Under the pieces are notes generated by a model. That model was not told where the DNA came from and did not search any database. It saw only the letters and a program-made list of their open reading frames with translations. A program made the translations under genes and the position numbers. From Owenweeksia sp048267305 (GTDB taxonomy: Bacteria > Bacteroidota > Bacteroidia > Flavobacteriales > Schleiferiaceae): a stretch of 64,000 nucleotides of DNA. Numbering within the stretch: the stretch's first letter is position 1; each line of letters opens with the position of its first letter. The stretch spans positions 8,302 to 72,301 of the forward strand of contig JBLWXT010000019.1 of assembly GCA_048267305.1 (NCBI GenBank), written 5' to 3'. Below are positions 1 through 9,751 of the stretch, one piece after another.

Positions 1-48
1 TTTCAACATGATAATTCGTAAGTTATTGAGGATAAAGATTCAGATATA

Positions 49-81
49 TTTGTTTAGTGAAAGTATTTTGCTTTATATTTG
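49..81 (+). promoter_or_regulatory. Putative Bacteroidota-type promoter
   Basis: TTTG at 49-52 is followed, after 21 bases, by TATATTTG at 74-81, which matches the Bacteroidota housekeeping pattern (TTG/TTTG, 17-23 bases, TAnnTTTG). Transcription would start near 88 and meet the hairpin at 133-160, giving a transcript of about 70 nt. Alternatively the hairpin ends a gene entering from the left; one frame stays open to the stop at 80-82, but its sequence is not convincingly coding. Confidence 0.4.
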
Positions 82-132
82 ACGCAGAGTAGAGTTTTCA
101 AATGTTTCATGACTTGACCTTTTAGGTTTATC

Positions 133-164
133 AAGCCCCGCCACAAGCGGGGCTTTTTATTTTT
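133..164 (+). terminator. Rho-independent terminator
   Basis: A perfect 9-bp stem (133-141 with 147-155, core GCCCCGC/GCGGGGC), a 5-base loop and a following T-rich run. It ends whatever is transcribed from the left edge. A TATTTTTG box at 158-165, overlapping the T-run, may be the -7 element for the gene starting at 195. Confidence 0.85.
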
Positions 165-194
165 GCACCTAATTCTAAATATTCTTTTTTCTTC

Positions 195-953
195 ATGGTT
201 TGCAAATTCTTCGTCATACTCTCTCTGCTTATATGTTCCCTCTCTGCCTTCTCCCAAATTGTAAATGTGGAGTCTCTTCGCGCCACACAGGATAGCAATG
301 GATTTCACGGAGTGGAAAACTTCAACATTGACTATGTCCGCAATACTAAGGAACTTTTAACATTAACTAACAATTTAAGCCTTCAGTATAAAAGGAATAG
401 AAACCTTTTGATGTTTCTCAACACCTTTGATGTTTCTCTGGCTAATGATGAAGTGTTGGAGCAAAATGGCTTTTTCCACCTTAGGTACAATTATAAGCTA
501 AACGGCTGGCTTACCTACGAAGCGCTGGCTCAATATCAAACCAATGCTCCGTTGCGCATACAAAACAGGTTTTTAGCCGGAATGGGATCTCGCTTTACCC
601 TGCTTGAAAAGAAAAAAAACAGCATATATCTGGGCACTCTTTTTTTGTATGAGTACGATGATGAAGCCGAAAACACCAGGGTTCATAATGATGTCAGATT
701 GAGTTCATACCTATCCTATAACCTCCATTTGGACAAAAGAATGGTTTGGTCTACGGTAGCCTACTATCAGCCTCGTCTCGATTATTGGGAGGATTTCAGG
801 GTCTCTTTACAAGGTAAGCTGGCTATTAAGCTTTTTAGAAATTTTTATTTCAACTCCATAATCAGCATGGCATATGATGCCTTTCCTGTAGTAGATGAGG
901 ATATACCGCAGCTTACAATGAAATGGACAAACGGCATATCCTATAAATTTTAG
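195..953 (+). CDS. DUF481-like outer-membrane protein
   Basis: A 252-aa protein with an N-terminal signal peptide (hydrophobic segment about residues 4-20, ending SAFSQ). The rest is alternating aromatic/polar β-strand sequence ending in a C-terminal Phe, typical of a small outer-membrane β-barrel. The pattern (paired strands such as LTLTNNLSLQYKR, a tyrosine-rich middle, NGISYKF at the end) resembles the DUF481 family; its function is unknown. The gene is monocistronic and ends convergently with the next gene, the two stop codons overlapping by 3 bases. The DUF481 label is by resemblance; the membrane location is firmer. Confidence 0.7.
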   Translation: MVCKFFVILSLLICSLSAFSQIVNVESLRATQDSNGFHGVENFNIDYVRNTKELLTLTNNLSLQYKRNRNLLMFLNTFDVSLANDEVLEQNGFFHLRYNYKLNGWLTYEALAQYQTNAPLRIQNRFLAGMGSRFTLLEKKKNSIYLGTLFLYEYDDEAENTRVHNDVRLSSYLSYNLHLDKRMVWSTVAYYQPRLDYWEDFRVSLQGKLAIKLFRNFYFNSIISMAYDAFPVVDEDIPQLTMKWTNGISYKF

Positions 954-1525
954 AGGGCTATTAAGTCGCCCCGGCTGAAAAGCTCTTGCAACTCCGGGGG
1001 AATGCCGAAATTTTCATCAGAAAAACGCTGAAGCTCATCTTTGGTTTCTTTGGAAAGTAAGGATTGAATCGTTTCTATGATATCATCACTCAGTAAATAG
1101 TAACCGCCCTGTGCTGCTATCTTGCGGCCTTTACAGTGTGCGTAAATCTGATATTCTTCCATGTCCTCTATAAGCTTTCCGTTAAGGAGGCATTCGCCAA
1201 GTGGGTCTTCTGTAAAGTTTTCAGAATTGCTTCTTGTAACTTTTCGTTCCATTGCCTTTTTGAAAAAGAAGCCCTGAATGTTGGATACAGACTCCTTGGA
1301 TAGAGTGGACCTCATGCCGGAGGCACACTCCAGGCAAATGGCAACTTCAAACAGCAGTTGTTCACCTTTATCGTCTACAAATTTGCGATAGGCTTTTTCA
1401 ATAATGTATTCACTTTCACTCTCCAAAAGTTCCTTCTTGCACATTTTGCAGTGCTCAAAGGGGTGTTCGGTTAGGCTATTGTTAAATTTTTGAGGGATGT
1501 CCAATGTTGAATTATTTGAATACAA
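950..1525 (-). CDS. Hypothetical protein with paired CxxC motifs
   Basis: A 191-aa acidic protein without signal peptide or membrane segment, so probably cytoplasmic. Two CxxC pairs (CKMC near residue 27 and CLEC near residue 64) suggest a zinc-ribbon-like metal site in the N-terminal third. The rest is predicted helical, and a further lone Cys-His-Cys stretch lies near residues 113-130. I do not recognise the family. The gene is convergent with the preceding outer-membrane protein gene. The AT-rich 261 bases upstream (1526-1786) show no promoter I can defend. Confidence 0.65.
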   Translation of the reverse strand: MYSNNSTLDIPQKFNNSLTEHPFEHCKMCKKELLESESEYIIEKAYRKFVDDKGEQLLFEVAICLECASGMRSTLSKESVSNIQGFFFKKAMERKVTRSNSENFTEDPLGECLLNGKLIEDMEEYQIYAHCKGRKIAAQGGYYLLSDDIIETIQSLLSKETKDELQRFSDENFGIPPELQELFSRGDLIAL

Positions 1526-1786
1526 AGTAAAGGGCTTTTTGATAATGTGGAATTCGGAAGATCAATTAACTGACATTTTTATGAAAAGAAAATGAAGGCT
1601 CCTAAGAAGCTGTGTGGGGGCTCAAAATTGTATAGGAATATACTCTACAATCATTTGAAAAAAAGCTTTCTATAGATGTTTGATAAACAAGCTTTTGCAG
1701 TATGATAAATTCATAAGTATTTAAAATACAGTAAGTTAAAGTTGATTTGTAAGGGCTAAAAAATTACTTTGGCAACTGATTAGCAC

Positions 1787-4700
1787 TTGATCAGATTCAA
1801 CAAAAAAATCACTTTGAAAACTCTAGTTACTCCACTACTTTTTCTGTGTGTTGCTTTTTCCTTATTTGCCGAAGGTACCAAGGAATTACGACCCACCAGC
1901 GCCTCGGGCGGCAACCTGAATCCCTGGGATTGGGGAGGTGAGTTTGCCACTTATGATGCAGCACCTACAGACAGACTCTACTTTACCATCAGCAATTATC
2001 AGTTTGAGAGAACCTACCTTGGTTTTAATGCCCAGTATGGAGGAAATACTTATCTGCGAATAAAAGATGCAAATGATAGTATTGTGTTTGGGCCGGTTCT
2101 TCTCAAGTCGTTTGGTAATCCGGGTTTTATTGCAAACTATGCAGAAGCCGTTGCAGGCCCTGTAAACTTTAATGCTCAGGGTTATACCCCTTACGTATTC
2201 ACACCTCATATGAATGGGGATTACTATATAGAACTCAACAGGGATAGTCCTACGGTAAAGACGGTGCCTCCCACTGGTTTTACAGGAGGGCATCGTTACA
2301 ATCATTTTGATGTTACGGTGGCTAATGTTACTACCAATACACCTATTAAGGGTAGGTTGTGGGCCTATAAATGGGCACTTACCAGTAGTGGGGGGGTGCC
2401 GTTTGATGCCAGGATGTATGTTTTGCGGAACGATAGTATTCGCTTTGAAGTTGATTACAACGGTATTGATCCTTACGGTTTTGGGATCGTATCCAACTCT
2501 TTCGGTATAGATTCCAGTAGCAATTATCTTGAAGATCGAAAAAGTAATGACAACCTGTATACTCAGGGAACGGTTCCCTACAAGCCAAGGCATAAGATTT
2601 TTGTTAACCCTCCTGACCCCTTGGTGTATCCTTATCCTACAGTACAACCTTCAGTCAACCTCTCAATAGCCGGGCAAGACGTGATTACCGGCTGTATTGT
2701 TACCGGCTATTGCTTTAACCTCAATGTTACAAAGGAAGGGCAGGTTTCGGTAAGTCTTGATATGGATAATACACCAGGCTATCAGGCAGGCGGCAAGGAT
2801 CGGATTTTGTTTAGCAGGGTGGTTCAGGGTGCAAATTGCATTCCCTGGGATGGTTTTGATGGTTTTGGCGATACTGCCCTAAGTGCTAATATTACAATTG
2901 ATCTTCACTATCAGGCCGGTTTAATACACATCCCCATTTATGATGCGGAGAACCACCCAAATGGCTATGTGTTTTCACTTTACAAAGGACCTGCTCAAAA
3001 GGATACCCTTGCGCTGTATTGGGATGATTCCGATTTTTCGAGCAATGTAAATCTTACTGGCTGTACTACTTTGCCATGTCGGGATTTTATCAATAACTAT
3101 GGAAACGAAAGGTTTATAAATACCTGGGCAGCAGCATTTGATCAAACGATAACGTTTAGCAACATCAGTTTTGAGTTTTGCCCGCCTGAGGCTATGAATG
3201 ATTCAGCATTTGTATATGAGGGTCAATCTGTAGCCATACTTCCATTGCTTAATGATATTGCCGTGCTCAATGAGCTAAACCCGGTTTCATTAAACATTAA
3301 AGGAGGCCCCAATAATGGAACAGTTGTATTTGATACAGCCAGCAGTACATTCATTTATACTCCAAACCTGGGTTTCAAGGGAGTGGATGTAATCTGCTAT
3401 CAGGTTTGTGATACGTTTTCACCCCCCAGATGCGATAGTGCCTGTATTTATATTACAGTGTATGATGCTAATCTCGCACCCAATGTTGTTTCTGTAAATG
3501 GGCTTGCTGTTATCAATGATACTTCTGCGGTGCTTGACGTATTTGAGGATAGCGTATTAAACATTTGTCTTTCGTGGATAGAGTATGATGGCGATAGCGT
3601 TTCCATAGCTGGCGTTTTCAGTGGGCCATCTCATGGAGTGCTGACTAATGTTTTTGATGGGGATTCATGTTTTATCTATACCCCCACACCGGATTATTTC
3701 GGCCCTGATACACTTGTTGTAGAGATATGTGACAACCAGTCACCTGCCGCTTGTGATACTCTTTTTATTCCAATAAATGTATTGCCGGTAAATGATCCTC
3801 CAGTAATAATATCAGGAAACGGAGTGCTATCCGTAAATGATACAATTGCTACACTTACTACAAATGAGGACGATAGCCTAATGGTTTGCCTTAACGTGAG
3901 TGATGTTGATTTTGACTCCGGAGACATCAGTATGGTTGTTAGTTCCCCGATTTCAGGATATACTGCTGGTATTAACTCTGGCGACAGCTGCTTTGTGTAT
4001 CATCCCAATCCAAACTTTTTTGGCGCTGATACCTTAACACTTGTTTACTGTGATACTGGCTCACCTTCCGGCTGTGATACGGTAACAATTGTTATTAATA
4101 TACTTCCTGTTAATGATCCGCCAGTAGCGGTGATTGATGTAAGTACTGTTGATCCGGGCGATTCTGTTGCCAGGTTGGTGATGGGCAACGACTTTGATCT
4201 CGAAAGCACAAATCTGACTTTCACCATTGTGAAAGGGCCAAGCTTTGGCACTGCCAAAGTGGTGGGTGATAGTATCAGGTATATTTCAAATTCCCTTTAT
4301 CCTTACGGAATAGATACTGTTACTTACAGTGTTTGCGATACTGGTATGCCAGTATTGTGTGCTATCGGACATTATGTGATTGTGTTCCCAAAAACCAATC
4401 TGCCTCCGATTGCCGAGAATGATACCGTATCCACTTTGGAGGATGTAACGTTAATGTATAATATCGGAAGTAATGACTACGACCCTAATTATGATCCATT
4501 AAACTATAGCGTAGTAAGTAATGTGAAACATGGGGTGGTTTCTATTGCCAATGGTATTTTAACCTATACTCCATTTTTCAATTACAATGGATTTGATACT
4601 CTGGTTTACCAAGTGTGCGACACCACAGCACCAACACCTCTGTGTGATACTGCCGTAGTTTACATTTCAGTGATTCCAGGTCCGGATAATCCTATTATTG

Positions 4701-6436
4701 ATGATGGATCGGGCAATCCTATTGACAGAGATAGTATTGTGGTTTTTGAAGATGCTTTTTTGAAGTATTGCGTTAGCGCTTCAGATCCTGATGGAGATTC
4801 ATTATCAGTAAATTATGCTAATGTGTTTGGTGGCCGTGGCCAGGTGAGTGGCTTGGCAGGAACGGACACCTGCTTTACCTACACCCCAAATCCAAACTAT
4901 AACGGTTTAGATTCTATTCAGGTGGTAGTTTGCGATAATACCAATCCTGCGGGGTGCGATACCCTTATGCTGTATGTTGCCATACTTCCTGTAAATGACG
5001 CTCCAGTTGCCAGAAATGACTCGGCCACTACCGGAATAAATTCCACGGTGAATATTATGGTGCTTGCTAATGATAGTGATAGTCTCGACTCGTCACCCCT
5101 GGATACCAGCTCCTTTCAAATTCTTAGCCCTTCGGCTAATGGAACAGTTTCCTATGCGAACGGAGTGTTGACTTATACTCCGGCCAACGGCTTTGTGGGG
5201 TATGATAGTTTGCAGTACAATATTTGTGATGCAGGTGTGCCGGTGCCACCGTTATGTGCCACAGCCTGGGTTTATGTGTTTGTTGATCCTAACAATGACC
5301 CTCCAATTGCGATAAATGACACTTTAGGTCTTTTCAGTAATCAATTGGTGGATGCTCTTGTGTTACTTAATGACTATGATCCTGAGGGCGAATCACTTAC
5401 TATTTCAATAATTACCCAGCCAGTGCATGGGCAAGCCCTGGCAAAGGATAGTACCATAAGCTACAAGGCAAATTTAGCCTACTGTGGGCCTGATTCTCTT
5501 CAATATGAAATATGTGATAAAGGTTTCCCTCCGCGATGCGCCACCGCTTGGGTTTACATGTTTGTGAAGCCAGCAGATACAGATCAGGATAGTCTTTCCG
5601 ATAGTTTTGAAACGCTGACCATCAATACCGATGGAGATGTCAAAAATGACTATGAAGATCTGGATTCAGACAATGATGGAATTTTTGATATGACCGAGGC
5701 GTCACCTATACGCGATATATGTTTTCCAACAGCTATGGATTTTGATGGCGATGGAATTCCCGACTTCCGGGATATGGATTCGGATAACGATGGAATTCCG
5801 GATTATATAGAACGTTCTTTAAATATTGTACTTCCTTCTGGTGTGGATGCTGATGGAGATGGCGTTGATGATGCGTACGACTCTGACTTTGGCGGATATC
5901 TGGAAAGTAATCCCATAGATACTGATGGCGATGGTTGGCCGGATTTCAGGGATTTGGACTCCGATAATGATGGGAGGCCGGACTCTGAGGAGCGTGGGGC
6001 AGACCCTGATAAACCAAGGGATACAGATGGAGATGGTGTACCAGACTTTCGGGATTTGGATAGTGACGGGGATGGTATAGCCGATAATGTTGAAACAGAT
6101 GAGGATTGCGATGAAGACGGAATTCCAAACTGGCTCGACTTTGATAGCTGCGCGGTATTTGTGCCACAGGGAATTTCACCGGATGGAGACGGGTTGAATG
6201 ACTACCTCGTGGTGCCCCAACTCTATAAGTATCCCAACAATAATTTAATGATTTTCAACCGCTGGGGAAGTAAGGTTTTCGCTAAAACGCCTTATGACAA
6301 TAGCTGGAATGGAAAAGCTTCGGAATCGGGAGTGGTCAATGGAGATCAATACCTGCCAGCCGGCACCTACTACTATATTTTAGATTTAGGGGATGGCTCT
6401 AAACCACTCACTGGTTATATCTACTTGAAACGATGA
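1787..6436 (+). CDS. Giant surface adhesin with type B T9SS sorting domain
   Basis: A 1549-aa secreted protein. The start is TTG, chosen because it puts a classic signal peptide (about residues 1-28, ending LFAEG) at the N-terminus; no ATG lies near. Residues 30-460 form a unique β-rich region. About eight or nine Ig/cadherin-like repeats of roughly 95 residues follow, separated by PVNDPPV-type linkers (about 465-1260). Next come thrombospondin type 3-like calcium-binding repeats (DxDGDG motifs, about 1264-1455), and the last 90 residues are a CHU_C gliding-type C-terminal domain, the type B T9SS sorting signal. It overlaps the PorP/SprF gene by 4 bases, echoing the SprB-SprF pairing in Flavobacterium johnsoniae, where SprF is needed for export of the SprB adhesin. 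Confidence 0.9.
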   Translation: MIRFNKKITLKTLVTPLLFLCVAFSLFAEGTKELRPTSASGGNLNPWDWGGEFATYDAAPTDRLYFTISNYQFERTYLGFNAQYGGNTYLRIKDANDSIVFGPVLLKSFGNPGFIANYAEAVAGPVNFNAQGYTPYVFTPHMNGDYYIELNRDSPTVKTVPPTGFTGGHRYNHFDVTVANVTTNTPIKGRLWAYKWALTSSGGVPFDARMYVLRNDSIRFEVDYNGIDPYGFGIVSNSFGIDSSSNYLEDRKSNDNLYTQGTVPYKPRHKIFVNPPDPLVYPYPTVQPSVNLSIAGQDVITGCIVTGYCFNLNVTKEGQVSVSLDMDNTPGYQAGGKDRILFSRVVQGANCIPWDGFDGFGDTALSANITIDLHYQAGLIHIPIYDAENHPNGYVFSLYKGPAQKDTLALYWDDSDFSSNVNLTGCTTLPCRDFINNYGNERFINTWAAAFDQTITFSNISFEFCPPEAMNDSAFVYEGQSVAILPLLNDIAVLNELNPVSLNIKGGPNNGTVVFDTASSTFIYTPNLGFKGVDVICYQVCDTFSPPRCDSACIYITVYDANLAPNVVSVNGLAVINDTSAVLDVFEDSVLNICLSWIEYDGDSVSIAGVFSGPSHGVLTNVFDGDSCFIYTPTPDYFGPDTLVVEICDNQSPAACDTLFIPINVLPVNDPPVIISGNGVLSVNDTIATLTTNEDDSLMVCLNVSDVDFDSGDISMVVSSPISGYTAGINSGDSCFVYHPNPNFFGADTLTLVYCDTGSPSGCDTVTIVINILPVNDPPVAVIDVSTVDPGDSVARLVMGNDFDLESTNLTFTIVKGPSFGTAKVVGDSIRYISNSLYPYGIDTVTYSVCDTGMPVLCAIGHYVIVFPKTNLPPIAENDTVSTLEDVTLMYNIGSNDYDPNYDPLNYSVVSNVKHGVVSIANGILTYTPFFNYNGFDTLVYQVCDTTAPTPLCDTAVVYISVIPGPDNPIIDDGSGNPIDRDSIVVFEDAFLKYCVSASDPDGDSLSVNYANVFGGRGQVSGLAGTDTCFTYTPNPNYNGLDSIQVVVCDNTNPAGCDTLMLYVAILPVNDAPVARNDSATTGINSTVNIMVLANDSDSLDSSPLDTSSFQILSPSANGTVSYANGVLTYTPANGFVGYDSLQYNICDAGVPVPPLCATAWVYVFVDPNNDPPIAINDTLGLFSNQLVDALVLLNDYDPEGESLTISIITQPVHGQALAKDSTISYKANLAYCGPDSLQYEICDKGFPPRCATAWVYMFVKPADTDQDSLSDSFETLTINTDGDVKNDYEDLDSDNDGIFDMTEASPIRDICFPTAMDFDGDGIPDFRDMDSDNDGIPDYIERSLNIVLPSGVDADGDGVDDAYDSDFGGYLESNPIDTDGDGWPDFRDLDSDNDGRPDSEERGADPDKPRDTDGDGVPDFRDLDSDGDGIADNVETDEDCDEDGIPNWLDFDSCAVFVPQGISPDGDGLNDYLVVPQLYKYPNNNLMIFNRWGSKVFAKTPYDNSWNGKASESGVVNGDQYLPAGTYYYILDLGDGSKPLTGYIYLKR

Positions 6437-7347
6437 AAAAATTACTCTCTACTCTAACCTTCAGCGTGATTTGTTGTGCCGTGATGGCGCAACAGGATCC
6501 GCTGTTTACACAATATCGAAGCAATATGCTTACGATAAACCCCGCTTACGCGGGAAGTCGTGAGGCGCTAACCCTTAATCTGCTTCATCGTAGCCAATGG
6601 GTTGGGATAGAAGGCGCTCCCACTACGCAATCTATAGCTGTGCATGGGCCACTGGCATCTGATAAGCTGGGTTTTGGGCTCTCCGTGATTCATGATAGAG
6701 TTGGGCCAACAAAACAAACCGGTATCTACGGAGATATCTCCGGAAGGGTAAAGGTTAATGACAAGGGCTATTTGGCAGGAGGTGTTAAAATTGGAGCTAA
6801 CTTTTTTAACTCTAACCTCACAGAGCTTGTATTGGCCAATGGTAATGACGGAAATTTTGCAGAGAACGTGAGTAAATCCATGCTCAACGTTGGTGTAGGC
6901 GTTTACTATTATTCTGAGAAGTTTTATTTAGGGTTTTCCATGCCCAAAATCATGAAAAATGAACTTTATGATAACGGCAGTTTAGAGGGAGCGGTTTCTG
7001 AAAAGAGACACTTTTTTGTAAACTCAGGTTTGGTTTTGGAAATGTCGCCCTTGGTAAAATTCCGGCCCACCATTATGGCGCGGATGGTAGGTGGTTCTCC
7101 AATGTCATTTGACGCTACAGCCAGCCTTATTTTTGATGATAGATTTTGGATTGGAGGATATTACCGGCTGAGTGAATCAGTAGGGCTTTTATTGGATTAC
7201 AACTTCACTCCCCAGCTAAAAGTAGGCTATTCCTACGATTATACTCTTACGGAGCTGCAGAATTATAATACAGGTTCTCACGAAATCGGAATTACCTACG
7301 ATTTCATATTCAAGGAAAAAAGAATTCAATCACCACGATATTTCTGA
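6433..7347 (+). CDS. PorP/SprF family T9SS outer-membrane protein
   Basis: A 304-aa protein with a signal peptide (ending VMAQQ) and the family hallmark just after it: DPLFTQY..N...INPAYAG. The remainder is a 14-strand-like β-barrel ending near FIFKEKR. Its ATG overlaps the adhesin stop (ATGA), so translation is probably coupled. In this family the members encoded beside CHU_C adhesins help export or anchor that partner, and I infer the same here. This is a separate paralogue from the PorP beside gldJ at 53.8 kb. Confidence 0.9.
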   Translation: MKKLLSTLTFSVICCAVMAQQDPLFTQYRSNMLTINPAYAGSREALTLNLLHRSQWVGIEGAPTTQSIAVHGPLASDKLGFGLSVIHDRVGPTKQTGIYGDISGRVKVNDKGYLAGGVKIGANFFNSNLTELVLANGNDGNFAENVSKSMLNVGVGVYYYSEKFYLGFSMPKIMKNELYDNGSLEGAVSEKRHFFVNSGLVLEMSPLVKFRPTIMARMVGGSPMSFDATASLIFDDRFWIGGYYRLSESVGLLLDYNFTPQLKVGYSYDYTLTELQNYNTGSHEIGITYDFIFKEKRIQSPRYF

Positions 7348-9368
7348 TGAAAAAGCTACTCCAACTCTCGTTTTTTTGTATGGCCATTATCGCCACAGGC
7401 GGCTGTTCAAAAACGGCCGTGATCACCCGTGCCGATAGCTTTTATGATAATTACAATTATCCCGATGCCATATCGCGATATAAGTACGCGCTAAAGCATG
7501 GTTACGAAAACCAGCAATACCTTATAAAACGTTTGGCCAATGCCTACCGCCTTCAGGGAGATTACGGCAATGCCTCGGTGTGGTACGAAAAGTTAGTGCA
7601 GTTTGAAAGGGTAGAACCTGTGGAATACTTCTATTACGCCAGGGTTTTACAGTCTGAAAAGAATTTTGAAGAAGCACGGCAGTGGTTTGAAAAATATAGC
7701 TCTGAAGTGCCTTCGGATTCTCGTGCACTTACCTATAGCGATTATTCTGTAGAAAAGGTATCTGAATTGTATGAAAATAAAAATACCTACGAGCTTTTTG
7801 AGTTGAGCCTGAACACCGAGTTTGATGAATTTAGTCCGGCATGGTATGGAGATTACCTGGTGTTTACCTCAAATCGCCCAGATCAGGAACTGGTAAAAAG
7901 AAAGCATAGCTGGAATGATACGTATTTTCTGGACTATTTTATTGCCGAAAAGGAAACTGATGGTCAGTTAAAGGGTGTGAAGTCTTATCCTCTGCTGAAT
8001 TCACCATACCACGATGGGCCGCTAACGTTTAGTGAAAATGGAGAAGTGGTGATATTTACCAGAAATACATCCAATCCCAAAGGGAAGCTGATATCAGATG
8101 ATAAGAGTACTGTTCGGCTTTCTGTTTTTAGCAGTCAAAAAGTAAGTAAGGGTAGCTCAACCACGTGGTCAGAGCCCCGGGAATTGTCGTTTAACATCAG
8201 CGGATATAGTTGTCAGCATCCAACCTTAAGTGAGGATGGAAACAAGTTGTACTTCGCCAGCGATATGCCCGGGGGAGTTGGTGGAATGGATCTTTATATG
8301 TGTGAAAAGAAAGGTTGGGGATGGGGGCAGCCCAGAAATCTTGGAAACAATGTAAATACCAGCGGTGATGAAGTATTTCCTTTTATTTTTAAAGACAGCT
8401 TGCTGTACTTCTCAAGCAATGGGCATCTCGGGCTTGGTGGGCTTGATGTTTTTGTAACATCGGCAACAAATTATACCTATCCTTATAACCTCGGCTATCC
8501 GATTAATGATGCGATGGACGACTTTGGCTTTATTATCGACAGTAAGGGAAAGAGGGGTTATTTTTCATCCAATCGTAAGGGAGGAATGGGGCGAGATGAT
8601 ATCTACGGATTTGATGTGAAGGAAAGTGCCGGGCTTCCATACGACTCCTCAGCCACGTCTGCTGTAAGTGATGCCATAGCTGCAATTGCCAATCCTGAGG
8701 AAGCCAAAGGGCCGGGCCGGATTACGGTTGTGCCTGCCGGTGGTATACAACTAAAGGTTTACGATCAGATATCAGGAAAGGGATTGCCCAATGCTACCAT
8801 TAATGTTTTTGACAAAAGAGGAGTACTGCTCAATGCAGTTCAGATGAAGGCCGATGGTACAAACAGGATCAGTCATAATTATCCCAGTGGTGAATTGCGT
8901 TTTATAGCTTTTTACCAGGATTACAGCAGTAACCGTGTTTTGGTGGAAATGAAGGATTTGCCACCTACAGGTGCTGTGGTGAAGATACCTATGGTAAAGG
9001 ATTTGGGGAAGATGCTTAACATCAATCCAATATATTTTGATTATAACCGGGATAATATCAGGCCGGATGCAGCTCGCGAACTGGATAAGATAGTGAAGAT
9101 AATGAAGGAAAATCCAGGAATGGTAATAGAGGTGGCCAGCCATACCGACAGCCGTGGACAATATGGCTACAATCAGGATTTATCTCAACGCAGGGCACAA
9201 AGCAGCATGAAGTACATTATTAACCATGGCATTAGTTCGAGTAGAATTAGTGGAAAGGGGTATGGTGAAACACAATTAACCAATCAATGTGAAGATGGTG
9301 TTGTTTGTTCAGAGCTTGATCACCAGTATAATAGACGAACGGAATTCAGAATTTTAAAATTCAAGTAA
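7347..9368 (+). CDS. PorE-like OmpA lipoprotein (TPR, PD40 propeller, OmpA)
   Basis: A 673-aa lipoprotein: the signal peptide ends in a lipobox with Cys20 (TGGCS). In order: TPR-like helices (about 25-130), a PD40/WD40-like β-propeller (about 150-420), a carboxypeptidase-regulatory-like β domain (about 455-545) and a C-terminal OmpA peptidoglycan-binding domain (about 555-673, with SHTDSRG and NQDLSQRRA motifs). This architecture matches PorE of the T9SS and its many paralogues. The start shares one base with the preceding stop, so it is the third gene of the adhesin operon. Likely role: tying the outer-membrane PorP/SprF-adhesin assembly to peptidoglycan. Confidence 0.88.
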   Translation: MKKLLQLSFFCMAIIATGGCSKTAVITRADSFYDNYNYPDAISRYKYALKHGYENQQYLIKRLANAYRLQGDYGNASVWYEKLVQFERVEPVEYFYYARVLQSEKNFEEARQWFEKYSSEVPSDSRALTYSDYSVEKVSELYENKNTYELFELSLNTEFDEFSPAWYGDYLVFTSNRPDQELVKRKHSWNDTYFLDYFIAEKETDGQLKGVKSYPLLNSPYHDGPLTFSENGEVVIFTRNTSNPKGKLISDDKSTVRLSVFSSQKVSKGSSTTWSEPRELSFNISGYSCQHPTLSEDGNKLYFASDMPGGVGGMDLYMCEKKGWGWGQPRNLGNNVNTSGDEVFPFIFKDSLLYFSSNGHLGLGGLDVFVTSATNYTYPYNLGYPINDAMDDFGFIIDSKGKRGYFSSNRKGGMGRDDIYGFDVKESAGLPYDSSATSAVSDAIAAIANPEEAKGPGRITVVPAGGIQLKVYDQISGKGLPNATINVFDKRGVLLNAVQMKADGTNRISHNYPSGELRFIAFYQDYSSNRVLVEMKDLPPTGAVVKIPMVKDLGKMLNINPIYFDYNRDNIRPDAARELDKIVKIMKENPGMVIEVASHTDSRGQYGYNQDLSQRRAQSSMKYIINHGISSSRISGKGYGETQLTNQCEDGVVCSELDHQYNRRTEFRILKFK

Positions 9369-9388
9369 AAATTTAGCTGTAAAATTTG

Positions 9389-9418
9389 TTTGGAGAAATA
9401 AAATATCACGTATATTTG
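9389..9418 (+). promoter_or_regulatory. Promoter of tRNA-Val(TAC)
   Basis: TTTG at 9389-9392, then 18 bases, then TATATTTG at 9411-9418, a near-ideal Bacteroidota promoter. It lies 16 bases before the mature tRNA 5' end. The downstream context (TATATTTGCCG) recurs at the right edge of the window. Confidence 0.75.
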
Positions 9419-9434
9419 CCGTCCCAAAAATGAA

Positions 9435-9509
9435 GGGAGTTTAGCTCAGTTGGTTCAGAGCATCTCGTTTACACCGAGGGGGTCGGGGGTTCGAATCCCT
9501 CAACTCCCA
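9435..9509 (+). tRNA. tRNA-Val (anticodon TAC)
   Basis: A full cloverleaf of 75 nt. The acceptor stem GGGAGTT pairs with AACTCCC; the D-arm has GCTC/GAGC; the anticodon stem TCTCG/CGAGG carries loop TTTACAC with anticodon TAC; the T-arm has the TTCGAAT loop. The discriminator is A, and the genome does not encode CCA (ACCT follows). It has its own promoter and terminator. Confidence 0.96.
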
Positions 9510-9518
9510 CCTTCATAA

Positions 9519-9552
9519 AAAAAGGCCTCAGCGAAAGTTGAGGCCTTTTTTG
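9519..9552 (+). terminator. Terminator of tRNA-Val(TAC)
   Basis: An A-rich lead followed by a strong stem (AAGGCCTCA with TGAGGCCTT), closed through G-T and C-G by a GAAA loop, then six T. It lies 10 bases after the tRNA. Confidence 0.9.
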
Positions 9553-9751
9553 GTTAAGGAAATTTCGATATTTCTGTCATCATCCATTTTATTTATTGGG
9601 CATAATCCTTTTGACTATCACGCCTGCCTTACTTCTGTATTCTTTATATACTTAGGCGTTCTTGTCATCCTTTCCGGTAGGGGGTAGAGTGAATCCTGTT
9701 TCTGCCAATAAGAAGATTGCAGGGCAGTTGATATTTGTGTGATCGCGGCAT

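Noticed and set aside
54..308. 84-codon minus-strand ORF at the left edge
   Set aside because: It overlaps the terminator and the start of the outer-membrane protein gene, with a composition unlike protein.
1886..2647. 253-codon minus-strand ORF inside the adhesin gene
   Set aside because: It lies wholly within a well-supported coding region and has no domain-like features.
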